Shown: piece by piece, positions 46,911 through 54,836 of the stretch
Numbering within the stretch: position 1 is the first letter of the stretch
How the letters are laid out: the number at the start of each line of letters is the position of its first letter
From: Sphingomonas ginsengisoli An et al. 2013
Lineage (GTDB): Bacteria; Pseudomonadota; Alphaproteobacteria; Sphingomonadales; Sphingomonadaceae
DNA length: 64,000 nucleotides
Reading direction: 5' to 3'
Assembly: GCF_009363895.1 (NCBI RefSeq)
Contig: NZ_CP045434.1
Coordinates: forward strand, 992,001-1,056,000
Program-made: the position numbers and the translations under genes
The notes under the pieces: generated by a model
Told to the model about the DNA's origin: nothing
The model's database searches: none
Seen by the model: the letters and a program-made list of their open reading frames with translations, nothing else

Positions 46911-46946
46911 AAAGGCCCCGCGGCAGTCCATGCCGCGGGGCCTTTT
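46911..46946 (+). terminator. Rho-independent terminator after the PEP-CTERM gene
   Basis: A perfect 15-base-pair stem (46911-46925 with 46931-46945), five-base loop GTCCA, stem ends rich in A on the left and T on the right, giving a run of five Ts. It is the clearest intrinsic terminator of the window, 22 bases after the stop. The A-run on the left would also allow function from the other strand. Confidence 0.92.
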
Positions 46947-47001
46947 TCACTGGTGGCGAGGAGCCGCTGGCCCTGCCCGCGCAGCGCGCTACACTGGCCC
47001 G

Positions 47002-47925
47002 ATGACCGAACCCTTCGTCCGCCCCGATGTCCGCGCCTTTCTCGAGATGCTCAACGGCCTGAACGGCCCCAAGAGCCACGAGGTCGGCCCCGAGCAGGCG
47101 CGCGGGATGATGCACGCTTCGCGCAAGCTGTTCGACCAGGAGGTCGGCGACCTCGCCGTGATCCGCGACCTTTCCGGCGGCCCCTGCCCGATGCGGCTGT
47201 TCGACGCCCGCGCCGAACGCGGACCCGGGCCAGTCATGGTCTTCTACCACGGCGGCGGCTTCGTCCTCGGCGACCTCGACACCCACGCCTCGGCCTGCGC
47301 CGAGATCGCACGGCTCAGCGACCTTGCCGTCGTCAGCGTCGACTATCGGCTCGCGCCCGAGCATCCCTTCCCCGCCGGCGTCGAGGACTCGCTCGCCGCC
47401 ACCCGCTGGGTCGCCTCCAACCCGCCCGAGCTCGGCCGCGAGGCAACCGGCCTCATCCCCTGCGGCGACAGCGCTGGTGGCAATTTTGCGATCGTGGTGA
47501 CGCTCGCGCTGCGCGACCGCCCCGCCGCCGTCCCCGTCCTCGCGCAATGGCCGATCTACCCCGCCGCCAACCCGACCGAGGGCTATCCCAGCTTCACCGA
47601 TTTCGGCGAGGGCTATCTTCTCACCCGCGACGGCATGGACTGGTTCGACCGCTGCTATGCGCCCGACCGCGCCGACTGGCGCTACGACCCGCTCCATCAG
47701 GACCAAAGCGGGATGCCGCCGACCCTCGTCGTCACTGCCAGCCTCGATCCCATCCGCGACCAGGGCCGCGCCTACGCCGCCGCCTGCGCCGAGGCCGGCG
47801 TGTCGGTGGTTTATCTCGAGGCCGAGGGCACCATCCACGGCTTTCTCAACCTGAGGAAAGCGCTGCCCAGCGCGCAGACGGACCTCGAGCGCTGCATCGC
47901 GCACCTCAAGCTGCTGCTCGCCTAG
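47002..47925 (+). CDS. Alpha/beta hydrolase, hormone-sensitive-lipase family
   Basis: A 307-residue esterase/lipase. The HSL oxyanion motif is VFYHGGGFVLG, the nucleophile elbow GDSAGGN, the acid in ASLDPIRDQG and the His in EGTIHGFLNL. Prefers short acyl esters in known members; natural substrate unknown. No signal peptide. The start is ATG 47002. The TAG stop is interlocked with that of the convergent sulfotransferase (CTAG, 47922-47925). Confidence 0.9.
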   Translation: MTEPFVRPDVRAFLEMLNGLNGPKSHEVGPEQARGMMHASRKLFDQEVGDLAVIRDLSGGPCPMRLFDARAERGPGPVMVFYHGGGFVLGDLDTHASACAEIARLSDLAVVSVDYRLAPEHPFPAGVEDSLAATRWVASNPPELGREATGLIPCGDSAGGNFAIVVTLALRDRPAAVPVLAQWPIYPAANPTEGYPSFTDFGEGYLLTRDGMDWFDRCYAPDRADWRYDPLHQDQSGMPPTLVVTASLDPIRDQGRAYAAACAEAGVSVVYLEAEGTIHGFLNLRKALPSAQTDLERCIAHLKLLLA

Positions 47926-48653
47926 GCGGCGACCCGCGCCGCCCCGCCCGGCTGGAGCGCCCGCAGCCGCGCCACCGCATAGTCGTGCAGCGCAAGATCG
48001 CAGCGGTTCATCGCCAGGATCGCCTCCGAAAGGTCGGGCAGCGGCGCCTGTCCCGCTTCGCCCGGCGTCACATTGTCGCGCGGGATGGTGGCGATCCCGA
48101 ACCGCTCGCCGAACCACGCCAGCGACCGCGCCGGCTCTTCGCAGACATAGAAGCAGGGCATGGTGTCGATCAGCCCCACCGCCGCCGCCATGTCGATCGC
48201 GGGGTCGAGCCGCCACGGCGAGCCGGTCAGCTGCCGCGCGTGCTGGTTCTCGGTATAGACCCGCACCCGCGGATCGTCGGTCGTCACGAATTCCTCGAAG
48301 CTGCGCTCGCGCGCGAACCGCACCGCATGATAGCGCGGGTGCTCGAGTTCCGGCGCGGCGATCGGGACCGCACGGAAATAGCGATAGAGCGAGCCGATCC
48401 GCGCCACCGGATGGCGGAAGTTCGTCACCGCCGCATGGCCGTCGGCAACGGTTCGAAACACGTCCACCCCAACATGCCCCGCGTAGCAGCGATAGCCGCG
48501 CGCGAAGTGGTAATTGCCGCCGTTGCGGATGTGATCGATCGTATCGTTCTCGATGACCGGACACCGTTCCGCCGGCTCGAACAAACCCTGGAGTGCGGCC
48601 CGCAGCGACAAGCCGCCGGCCTTAGGAAGATGGAATAAGAACAAGCCGGTCAA
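47922..48653 (-). CDS. Sulfotransferase-like protein
   Basis: A 243-residue protein with the features of PAPS-dependent sulfotransferases: the 5'-phosphosulfate loop FLFHLPKAGGLSLRAAL near the N-terminus and the 3'-phosphate loop TNFRHPVARIGSLYRYF at about residue 85. Such enzymes sulfate carbohydrates or small molecules. No neighbouring PAPS-synthesis or polysaccharide genes are present. The start appears to be TTG 48651-48653 behind GGGGG, since no ATG precedes the phosphate loop. Substrate unknown. Confidence 0.75.
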   Translation of the reverse strand: MTGLFLFHLPKAGGLSLRAALQGLFEPAERCPVIENDTIDHIRNGGNYHFARGYRCYAGHVGVDVFRTVADGHAAVTNFRHPVARIGSLYRYFRAVPIAAPELEHPRYHAVRFARERSFEEFVTTDDPRVRVYTENQHARQLTGSPWRLDPAIDMAAAVGLIDTMPCFYVCEEPARSLAWFGERFGIATIPRDNVTPGEAGQAPLPDLSEAILAMNRCDLALHDYAVARLRALQPGGAARVAA

Positions 48654-48793
48654 GCAACCCCCAACAGCAAGATACGCAGCCGAGCCTTGTCACTGTGACG
48701 CAAACAAATCGTTATGCCCAGTGTCGGCCACATTACATTGGCGCCATTTCAGGCGCTTGCGTGCGGGGGCTGCGCTCTGCATTGGCGGACGGC

Positions 48794-49270
48794 ATGGGAC
48801 AGGACGCAAAATACCGCCGCGGCGTCGGCGTTATGCTGCTCAATGCCGACCGCCAGGTCTGGGTCGGGCGGCGGATCGATAACACCGACGAGGCGTGGCA
48901 GATGCCGCAGGGCGGGATCGATCCGGGCGAGCAGCCGTGGGCGACAGCGCTGCGCGAGCTCGAGGAGGAGACCGGCATCCCGCCCCACCTCGTCGAGCGG
49001 ATCGCCGACCATCCCGAGCGTCTCCGCTACGACCTCCCCAAGGAGCTGCGATCCTCGCTGTGGGGCGGCAAGTGGCGCGGGCAGGAGCAGGACTGGTTCC
49101 TCTGCCGCTTCCTCGGCCGCCAGTCGGACGTGAACATCGCCACCAAGCATCCCGAGTTCTGCGACTGGAAGTGGGTCCCCGCCCACGCGCTCCCCGACCT
49201 CATCGTCCCCTTCAAGCGCGACCTCTACCGCCAGCTCATCGATCATTGGGCGAATTTTCTCGGCGACTGA
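48794..49270 (+). CDS. rppH: RNA pyrophosphohydrolase RppH (Nudix)
   Basis: Removes pyrophosphate from 5' ends of mRNA to start decay (in alphaproteobacteria also annotated as Ap4A hydrolase). The 158 residues begin YRRGVGVMLLNADRQVWVGRR, and the Nudix box is GGIDPGE through RELEEETGI; WQMPQGGID and the WKWVPA segment are typical. The start is ATG 48794. An in-frame earlier codon at 48695 would add 33 non-homologous residues. An 11-base dyad GTCAC-T-GTGAC sits at 48689-48699, about 100 bases upstream. Confidence 0.93.
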   Translation: MGQDAKYRRGVGVMLLNADRQVWVGRRIDNTDEAWQMPQGGIDPGEQPWATALRELEEETGIPPHLVERIADHPERLRYDLPKELRSSLWGGKWRGQEQDWFLCRFLGRQSDVNIATKHPEFCDWKWVPAHALPDLIVPFKRDLYRQLIDHWANFLGD

Positions 49271-49324
49271 GCCGGATTGCCAGGCTGGCGAATGGCGGTA
49301 AGCTCCCGTTCGGGGGAAATTGCG

Positions 49325-50098
49325 ATGCTATTGCGCCGCCTGGTCGTTGGACTGAAGCAACAGCATTGGCTGTCGATCACGATCGAGCTGGTGATCGTGA
49401 TCATCGGCGTGTTCATCGCCAATCTCGTGACCGGCTGGAACGAGGAGCGCGCGCAGCGCGAACAGACCCGGCGCATGCTCGACCAGCTCCGCCCCGAAGT
49501 CGCCAACGAACTGACCTTCTTCAAGACCGCGCGTAATTATTACGCGAACGCGCGGCGCTATTCTTTTCAGGCGCTTGCTGGCTGGCAGGGGGATCACACT
49601 CTCACCGACGAGCAGTTCGCGATCGCCGCCTACCAGGCCAGCCAGATCTACGGGATCGGCATCAATCCGCAGAATTGGTCGCTGACCTTTGGCGGCAACC
49701 AGCTGCGCGACATCGACAATCCCCGTCTGCGCCAGACGCTGGCGACGGTACTGGTTGCCGATTACGAGCCGGTCGGATTCAACTCGGTCGCGTCGCCCTA
49801 CCGCGAGCATGTGCGGCTCGTCATCCCCGCCGACGTCCAGGACGACATCCGGCAACGGTGCGGCGACCGCACGGTCACCCTCGCCAGCGGATTTCAATAT
49901 GTCGCGCTGCCGCCGACCTGCCCTTTGCACCTGCCGCCAGATCGGGCCGCTGCAACGGCGGCTGCGCTCCGAGCGCATCCGGAGCTCGCCGGGGAATTGA
50001 ACGGTCATCTCGCTGCGGTAGCGAACTACCTTGCCAACGCCGATGGGCTGGAAGCCAATCTGCGCGCGTTCAAGAAGGAACTTGACGCGCATCCCTGA
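49325..50098 (+). CDS. Single-pass membrane protein, DUF6090-like
   Basis: A 257-residue protein. After a basic start (LLRRLVVGLKQQHW) comes one transmembrane helix (SITIELVIVIIGVFIANLV), then NEERAQREQTRRML and a large domain with LTFFKTARNYYANARRY. The N-terminal pattern of a helix ending in GVFIANLVTGWNEER is that of DUF6090-like proteins, which have no assigned function. The start is ATG 49325 with GGGGGAA upstream. It stands alone between rppH and the ast operon. Confidence 0.72.
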   Translation: MLLRRLVVGLKQQHWLSITIELVIVIIGVFIANLVTGWNEERAQREQTRRMLDQLRPEVANELTFFKTARNYYANARRYSFQALAGWQGDHTLTDEQFAIAAYQASQIYGIGINPQNWSLTFGGNQLRDIDNPRLRQTLATVLVADYEPVGFNSVASPYREHVRLVIPADVQDDIRQRCGDRTVTLASGFQYVALPPTCPLHLPPDRAAATAAALRAHPELAGELNGHLAAVANYLANADGLEANLRAFKKELDAHP

Positions 50099-50151
50099 CC
50101 GTCGCGCCCGCCGGTGTGGCGTTCGCGCGCGCGGCTCGCTAGGAGCCGGCC

Positions 50152-51360
50152 ATGGGGGAGCTTACCGCAACCGAACAGGCGCTGGTCGAGCGAGCGGCCG
50201 CGGCCCCGATGCTCGCACAGGTCGAGCGCTGGGCTGCGATCAACAGCGGCTCGGCCAATCTCGCCGGCCTTAAGGACATGGCCGGCGTTCTTGCCGACGC
50301 CTTCGCCGCGTTCCCGGGTGAGCTGCGGCTCGCCGAACCGACGCCGGTCACCGCAGTCGATTCATCGGGCGCCGAGCGCACCGTCGGCCACGGCCACCAC
50401 CTCCACCTCGCCGTCCGCCCCTCGGCCCCGGTCCAGTTGCTCTTCACCGGCCACATGGACACCGTCTACCCGGCCGATCACCCCTTCAAGCAGCTCCACT
50501 GGCGCGAAGACGGTGTCCTCAACGGCCCCGGCGTCGCCGATATGAAGGGCGGCCTCGCGGTGATGCTCGCGGCATTGCAGGCGATCGAGACAAGCCCGCT
50601 TGGCCCCACGGTCGGCTATGAGGTCGTCATCAACAGTGACGAGGAAGTCGGCTCGCCCGCCTCCGCCGCGCTGCTCGCCGCCGCCGCTGCGAACAAGCGC
50701 GCCGCGCTGACCTACGAGCCCTCGGCGCTGCCCGACGGCACCCTCGCCGGCGCCCGCCCGGGCAGCGGCAACTTCAGCTTCGTCGTCACCGGCCGCTCCG
50801 CCCACGCCGGCCGCAACCCGCAGGACGGCCGCAACGCCGTGGTCGCCGCCGCCGACCTCGCGCTCCGCCTCACCGCGCTGATCGAGCCCGGCCTCACCGT
50901 AAACGTCGCCCGGATGGACGGCGGCGGCCCCAACAATGTCGTGCCCGAGCGCGCCGTCCTTCGCGTTAACCTGCGCCCGGCGACCCCCGAGCTGCAGGCC
51001 AAGGCCGACGCCGCCATCGCCGCCGCGGTCCGCGAGGTCGCCGCCGCGCACGATCTTGCCATCCACCGCCACGGCGGCTTCGGCCGCCCGCCCAAGCCGA
51101 TGACCCCCGCGCTCGAGGCGCTGTTCGGCCTCGTCGCAAAGGCGGGCGCCGACCTCGATCAGCCGATCCGCTGGCAGCCCTCGGGCGGGGTATGCGACGG
51201 CAACAACATCGCCGCCTGCGGCGTGCCCGTGGTCGACACCATGGGCGTTCGCGGCGGTGCGATCCATTCGCCGGAGGAATATCTGATTGTGGCTTCGCTG
51301 GCCGAGCGCGCGGCGCTGTCGGCCCTGACCATCGCCCGCCTCGCCGGAGAGGCCGCATGA
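50152..51360 (+). CDS. M20 family metallo-hydrolase, CPG2-like, in the arginine succinyltransferase operon
   Basis: A 402-residue zinc hydrolase. Metal ligands and catalytic residues are seen as FTGHMDTV (His, Asp), GPGVADMKGG (Asp), NSDEEVGS (Glu-Glu) and GAIHSPEEY (His). The dimerisation insert NVARMDGGGPNNVVP is that of the carboxypeptidase G2 group, which cuts N-acylated glutamate. It is the first gene of a unit with astA (ATGA) and astB, so an N-succinylglutamate or N-succinylornithine desuccinylase role replacing AstE is attractive but inferred. The start is ATG 50152 behind AGGAG. Confidence 0.88.
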   Translation: MGELTATEQALVERAAAAPMLAQVERWAAINSGSANLAGLKDMAGVLADAFAAFPGELRLAEPTPVTAVDSSGAERTVGHGHHLHLAVRPSAPVQLLFTGHMDTVYPADHPFKQLHWREDGVLNGPGVADMKGGLAVMLAALQAIETSPLGPTVGYEVVINSDEEVGSPASAALLAAAAANKRAALTYEPSALPDGTLAGARPGSGNFSFVVTGRSAHAGRNPQDGRNAVVAAADLALRLTALIEPGLTVNVARMDGGGPNNVVPERAVLRVNLRPATPELQAKADAAIAAAVREVAAAHDLAIHRHGGFGRPPKPMTPALEALFGLVAKAGADLDQPIRWQPSGGVCDGNNIAACGVPVVDTMGVRGGAIHSPEEYLIVASLAERAALSALTIARLAGEAA

Positions 51361-52373
51361 CCTTCCGCGTCCGCGCCGCTCGCCCCGCCGACTTCGACGC
51401 CATCTACGAGATGGCCAAGCTGACCGGCGGCGGCTTCACCAACCTCCCCGCCGACAAGGGGACTCTGGTCCACAAGCTCGCCCGCTCCGAAGACGCGTTC
51501 GAGCGGACTGCCGAGGAGCAAGGCAACGACTGCTACATCTTCGTCCTCGAGGATCCGCAGGCCAAGATCATCCGCGGCACCTGCCAGGTGTTCGGCCAGG
51601 TCGGCTCGACTCAGGCCTTTTATTCCTACCACCTCTCGACCCTCACCCAATGGTCGCCCGAACTCGGCAAGACCTTCCGCAACCAGCAATTGAGCCTGAC
51701 CACCGACCTCGAAGGGTCGAGCGAGGTCGGCGGGCTGTTCCTCCACCCCGGCATGCGCGCCGGCGGGCTCGGCCTCCTGCTCGCGCGCAGTCGCTACCTG
51801 TTCATCAAGCAGCATCGCGCGCGCTTCGGCGACCGCGTGCTGGCCGAGCTTCGCGGCGTCATGGACGAAGCCGGCAACTCGCCCTTCTGGGACGCGCTCG
51901 CCGGCCGCTTCTTCGACATGAGCTTCCCCGAGGCCGACGCCTTCAACGCGGTCCACGGCACCCACTTCATCGCCGAGCTGATGCCCAAGTCGCCGATCTA
52001 CGTTTCGCTGCTCCCCGACAGCGCGCGGGCGGTGATGGGCCTTCCCCACCCGACCGGCCGCGCCGCGCTGCGGATGCTCGAGGGCGAGGGGTTCGAATTC
52101 GAGCGCTACATCGACATCTTCGACGGCGGCCCGACCGTCACCTGCCGCACCGACCAGATCCGCACCGTCCGCGAGTCGGTCGAAGAGAAGGTTGTCGCGA
52201 TCGTCACGGGGGGTACCACCAAGGTGCTGCTCGCCACCGGTCGCCTCAAGCAGTTCCGCGCCTGCCTCGGCCAGGTCGGTCGCGGCGACGACGGCGGCTT
52301 GCAGCTCAGCCCCGAGACCGCCGCGCTGCTCGAGGTCGAGGTCGGCGACACCGTGCTGGTCGCGGGCCGCTGA
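51357..52373 (+). CDS. astA: Arginine N-succinyltransferase AstA
   Basis: First step of the arginine succinyltransferase (AST) pathway: arginine + succinyl-CoA to N2-succinylarginine. The 338 residues start MTFRVRAARPADFDAIYEMAKLTGGGFTNLP and show SSEVGGLFLHP and ELRGVMDEAGNSPFWDALAGRFFDMSF, all family signatures. ATGA overlap with the M20 gene, two bases before astB. Succinyl-CoA may come from the KorAB reaction nearby. Confidence 0.96.
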   Translation: MTFRVRAARPADFDAIYEMAKLTGGGFTNLPADKGTLVHKLARSEDAFERTAEEQGNDCYIFVLEDPQAKIIRGTCQVFGQVGSTQAFYSYHLSTLTQWSPELGKTFRNQQLSLTTDLEGSSEVGGLFLHPGMRAGGLGLLLARSRYLFIKQHRARFGDRVLAELRGVMDEAGNSPFWDALAGRFFDMSFPEADAFNAVHGTHFIAELMPKSPIYVSLLPDSARAVMGLPHPTGRAALRMLEGEGFEFERYIDIFDGGPTVTCRTDQIRTVRESVEEKVVAIVTGGTTKVLLATGRLKQFRACLGQVGRGDDGGLQLSPETAALLEVEVGDTVLVAGR

Positions 52374-52375
52374 CG

Positions 52376-53629
52376 ATGGCGCTCGTCGAGATCAACTTCG
52401 ACGGCATCGTCGGGCCCAGCCACAATTATGCGGGGCTGAGCTTCGGCAACCTCGCCGCGATGCGCAACATGGGTGCGCCGAGCCGGCCCCGCGCCGCCGC
52501 GCTGCAGGGCCTCGCCAAAATGCGCGCCAATCTCGCGCTCGGCCTCACCCAAGGCCTGTTCGTCCCCCCACCGCGCCCCGCCCGGTCCTGGCTCGCCGAG
52601 CTCGGCACCACGCCCGAGGAAGCCGACCTCGCGCTGCTCGCCAACGCCATGTCGGCAAGCGCGATGTGGGCCGCCAACGCCGCCACCGTCTCCCCCGCCC
52701 CGGACACCGCCGACGGCCGCACCCACCTCACCGTCGCCAATCTGAAGTCGATGCCGCACCGCAGCCACGAATGGCCCGCGACGCTGGCGCAGCTCCGCTT
52801 GGCCTTCGCCGACGAGAGCCACTTCGCGGTCCACGCCCCCGTCCCCCCCGCCTTCGGCGACGAGGGCGCCGCCAACCACATGCGGCTGACCGAGCGCCAC
52901 GGGCAGCCGGGGCTCGAACTGTTCGTCTACGGCGTCAGCGGCGGCGCCTTCCCCGCCCGCCAGCATCTCGAGGCCAGCCGGGCGGTCGCCCGCCTCCACG
53001 CCCTCGACCCCGACCGCACCCTGTTCGTCGAGCAGTCCGCCGAAGCGATCGCCGCAGGCGCTTTCCACAACGACGTCGTCGCGGTCGCCAACGAGCGCGT
53101 GCTGTTCGCCCACGAGACTGCCTTCGCCGACCGCGACGGCCTCCTCGACCAGCTCGGCACACGCTTTCCCGCGCTCGAATATGTCGAGGTCCCCGCCGCC
53201 GAGGTCAGCCTCGACGATGCCATTCGCTCCTACCTGTTCAACGCCCAGCTGGTGACCCCGCCCGACGGCCAGCCGACGCTGATCGTTCCCTCCGAGGCGC
53301 GCGACACGCCGAGCGTCTGGGCCTGGCTCCAGCGCCACCTTGCCGGCAATGGCGCGATCCGCCGGGTCGAGGTGGTCGACGTGCGCGAATCGATGGCCAA
53401 TGGCGGCGGCCCCGCCTGCCTGCGGCTGCGCGTCGTCGCCGACCCCGCGACGGTCGATCCGCGCTTCCTCGTCGACGACGCCAAGCTCGACCGCCTCGCC
53501 GAGGTCGTCGCCGCCCACTGGCCCGAGGAGATCGCCCCCGCCGACCTCGGCGAGCCGACGCTGAGCGCCGAGGTCGAGCGCGCCCGGACCGCGCTGCTCG
53601 CGGCGCTCGACCTTACCCAGCTCGCCTGA
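52376..53629 (+). CDS. astB: N-succinylarginine dihydrolase AstB
   Basis: Second step of the AST pathway; hydrolyses N2-succinylarginine to succinylornithine, ammonia and CO2. The 417 residues show NFDGIVGPSHNYAGLSFGN, AFHNDVVAVANERVLF with the active-site His, and NGGGPACLRLRV with the catalytic Cys. Start ATG 52376, two bases after the astA stop. astC, astD and astE are not in the window. Confidence 0.96.
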   Translation: MALVEINFDGIVGPSHNYAGLSFGNLAAMRNMGAPSRPRAAALQGLAKMRANLALGLTQGLFVPPPRPARSWLAELGTTPEEADLALLANAMSASAMWAANAATVSPAPDTADGRTHLTVANLKSMPHRSHEWPATLAQLRLAFADESHFAVHAPVPPAFGDEGAANHMRLTERHGQPGLELFVYGVSGGAFPARQHLEASRAVARLHALDPDRTLFVEQSAEAIAAGAFHNDVVAVANERVLFAHETAFADRDGLLDQLGTRFPALEYVEVPAAEVSLDDAIRSYLFNAQLVTPPDGQPTLIVPSEARDTPSVWAWLQRHLAGNGAIRRVEVVDVRESMANGGGPACLRLRVVADPATVDPRFLVDDAKLDRLAEVVAAHWPEEIAPADLGEPTLSAEVERARTALLAALDLTQLA

Positions 53630-53698
53630 GCCAAAAGTTCCCTCGCATCCCTGTCGGAATAACTGACAGTGTCTCATTATGGTTAACGCAAAAATCCC

Positions 53699-53724
53699 GG
53701 AACTGCGCCGCTGGCACGCCCGTT
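53699..53724 (+). promoter_or_regulatory. Sigma-EcfG (general stress response) promoter
   Basis: GGAAC (53699-53703), 17 bases, CGTT (53721-53724): an exact match to the alphaproteobacterial EcfG consensus GGAAC-N16/17-CGTT. It faces the small membrane protein gene, whose first ATG is at 53735. A start point 7-10 bases after CGTT would fall at or just before that ATG, so the message would be leaderless. Confidence 0.65.
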
Positions 53725-53734
53725 GCTTAACTAT

Positions 53735-54061
53735 ATGTCGATGTTGCAGCGTCTTGCCCGCCCGTTCCTGATCCGCACGCGGCTGGAGGCTTGGGCAGTG
53801 ACCTGGGCGATCGCCTTGGGCGCCGCCGAACGCGGCAAGCACTACCTCGATCTCTACCCCGGCTGGCTCGGCTGGCTGTTCTTCGGCGTCTGCCTGCTGG
53901 TGGTGTTCGTCGCCGGCCCGCGCCTGCTCGACAGCGTCCGTCAGCCCAAGCCGGTGCTGGCCGTCTCGCGGACGGCCCCGCGCCGACTCAATCGTAGTCG
54001 ACCCACAGCGCACCGTCGCCCCGCCGGCTCAGCGTCACCGAGTTGGTCTCGCAGAGGTTGA
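53735..54061 (+). CDS. Small membrane protein under an EcfG promoter
   Basis: A 108-residue protein, MSMLQRLARPFLIRTRLEAW at the start, then a moderately hydrophobic helix (AVTWAIALGAAERG) and a clear one (LGWLFFGVCLLVVFVAGP, about 48-65). After residue 80 the sequence turns into Arg/Pro/Ser-rich text that overlaps the convergent gene by 74 bases and is probably unconstrained. No Shine-Dalgarno sequence is visible before ATG 53735 or 53741. Function unknown. Confidence 0.65.
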   Translation: MSMLQRLARPFLIRTRLEAWAVTWAIALGAAERGKHYLDLYPGWLGWLFFGVCLLVVFVAGPRLLDSVRQPKPVLAVSRTAPRRLNRSRPTAHRRPAGSASPSWSRRG

Positions 54062-54323
54062 CCCCCCGCCAGACGAGGTCGGCGCCGCCGGCCCTGGCCC
54101 TGACGTCATAAGCGCACAGGTCGGGATCGACCGTCACCTTGGTTCGCGCGCCCGGGCTGAGGCCGGGCGTCAGCCGGCTCCACTCGCCGCCATTCTGCGG
54201 CCGCGCCGACACCTCGCTCAGCGGCGCGCCGGTGCCATTCAAGATCGTGATCGAGCGCGGCGCGGCAACCGCCGGCGAGCCCGCCAAAGCCAGCAAAACA
54301 GCGATTCTCGAAATCCGCCGCAT
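53988..54323 (-). CDS. Small exported protein, function unknown
   Basis: A 111-residue protein with a signal peptide (RISRIAVLLALAGSPAVAA). The mature part SITILNGTGAPLSEVSARP, WSRLTPGLSPGARTKV and DLCAYDVRARAG is a small beta-rich domain with two cysteines (DLCAY, NLCET). Similar short exported proteins are common in sphingomonads. The start is ATG 54321-54323. A 7-base-pair hairpin, GCCCGTT with AACGGGC (54324-54330 and 54341-54347), lies immediately upstream of the start codon. Confidence 0.72.
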   Translation of the reverse strand: MRRISRIAVLLALAGSPAVAAPRSITILNGTGAPLSEVSARPQNGGEWSRLTPGLSPGARTKVTVDPDLCAYDVRARAGGADLVWRGVNLCETNSVTLSRRGDGALWVDYD

Positions 54324-54363
54324 GCCCGTTCCATAGCCGAAACGGGCCCCGCGCGGGAGTCCG

Positions 54364-54606
54364 TCAGGCGGCGAGTTTGGTCCCGCGCGGGCCATGGCTG
54401 CGGAACAGCACGGTCCCGCTCGACTGGCTCTCGCTCAAGGGCAGCGCGGTCCCGCAGAAGCCGCACTCGGCCAGCATCCGGCCGATCAGCCAGTGGCTGC
54501 GGCCGCAGCCCGGGCAGCGGTTCACCGCATTCTCGCGGTAGACGACATGATAGCCACGCGTCGCCGGATCAAACGCTCGGCGCTGATGGTCGGTCTGCTG
54601 AAGCAT
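54364..54606 (-). CDS. Small zinc-ribbon-like protein
   Basis: An 80-residue protein with two Cys-X2-Cys pairs, RCPGCGRSH and ECGFCGTALP, likely binding one zinc. The N-terminal part (LQQTDHQRRAFDPATRGYHVVYRENAVN) is polar. No family name is recognised. The start is ATG 54604-54606 with GAGAGGGAC upstream. It diverges from the 55-residue gene across a strongly structured 230-base gap. Confidence 0.7.
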   Translation of the reverse strand: MLQQTDHQRRAFDPATRGYHVVYRENAVNRCPGCGRSHWLIGRMLAECGFCGTALPLSESQSSGTVLFRSHGPRGTKLAA

Positions 54607-54629
54607 CGTAAGTGTCCCTCTCGCCCAAA

Positions 54630-54762
54630 AACTCGGTACGCTCCTTCAACGGTCGGTGAACCGTTGGGTTTCATCGATAAACCGAGTTCACCCAACTGTC
54701 ACCGCGAGAGCACAGGCCTGTCCCGCGTTGGAACGAGCCGTAAGCGGGCTGGGTGGCCTGTG
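54630..54762. other. Highly structured intergenic stretch, possible RNA element
   Basis: Outer stem AACTCGGT (54630-54637) with ACCGAGTT (54681-54688) encloses CAACGGT (54647-54653) with ACCGTTG (54660-54666). An alternative stem, GTTGGGT (54663-54669) with ACCCAAC (54690-54696), excludes the inner one. A second structure, CACAGGCC (54711-54718) with GGCCTGTG (54755-54762), encloses CCCGC with GCGGG. It could be a leader with switching hairpins or a small RNA gene; no known family is recognised. Confidence 0.4.
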
Positions 54763-54836
54763 GATATTTACCAGTCGGTAGGACTCTTCACCCATGCTCT
54801 GCTAGCAAATCGCGTGGATTCAGCCGGGGACGGGCA

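Noticed and set aside
48689..48699. Dyad GTCAC-T-GTGAC between the sulfotransferase and rppH
   Set aside because: Resembles part of a CRP-type site but lacks the full TGTGA-N6-TCACA layout; too short to call.
53712..53727. Sigma-54-like element TGGCACG-N4-TTGCT with correct GG/GC spacing
   Set aside because: It overlaps the exact EcfG site, and its predicted start would fall inside the first codons of the gene. The EcfG match explains the position better, although sigma-54 use is not excluded.
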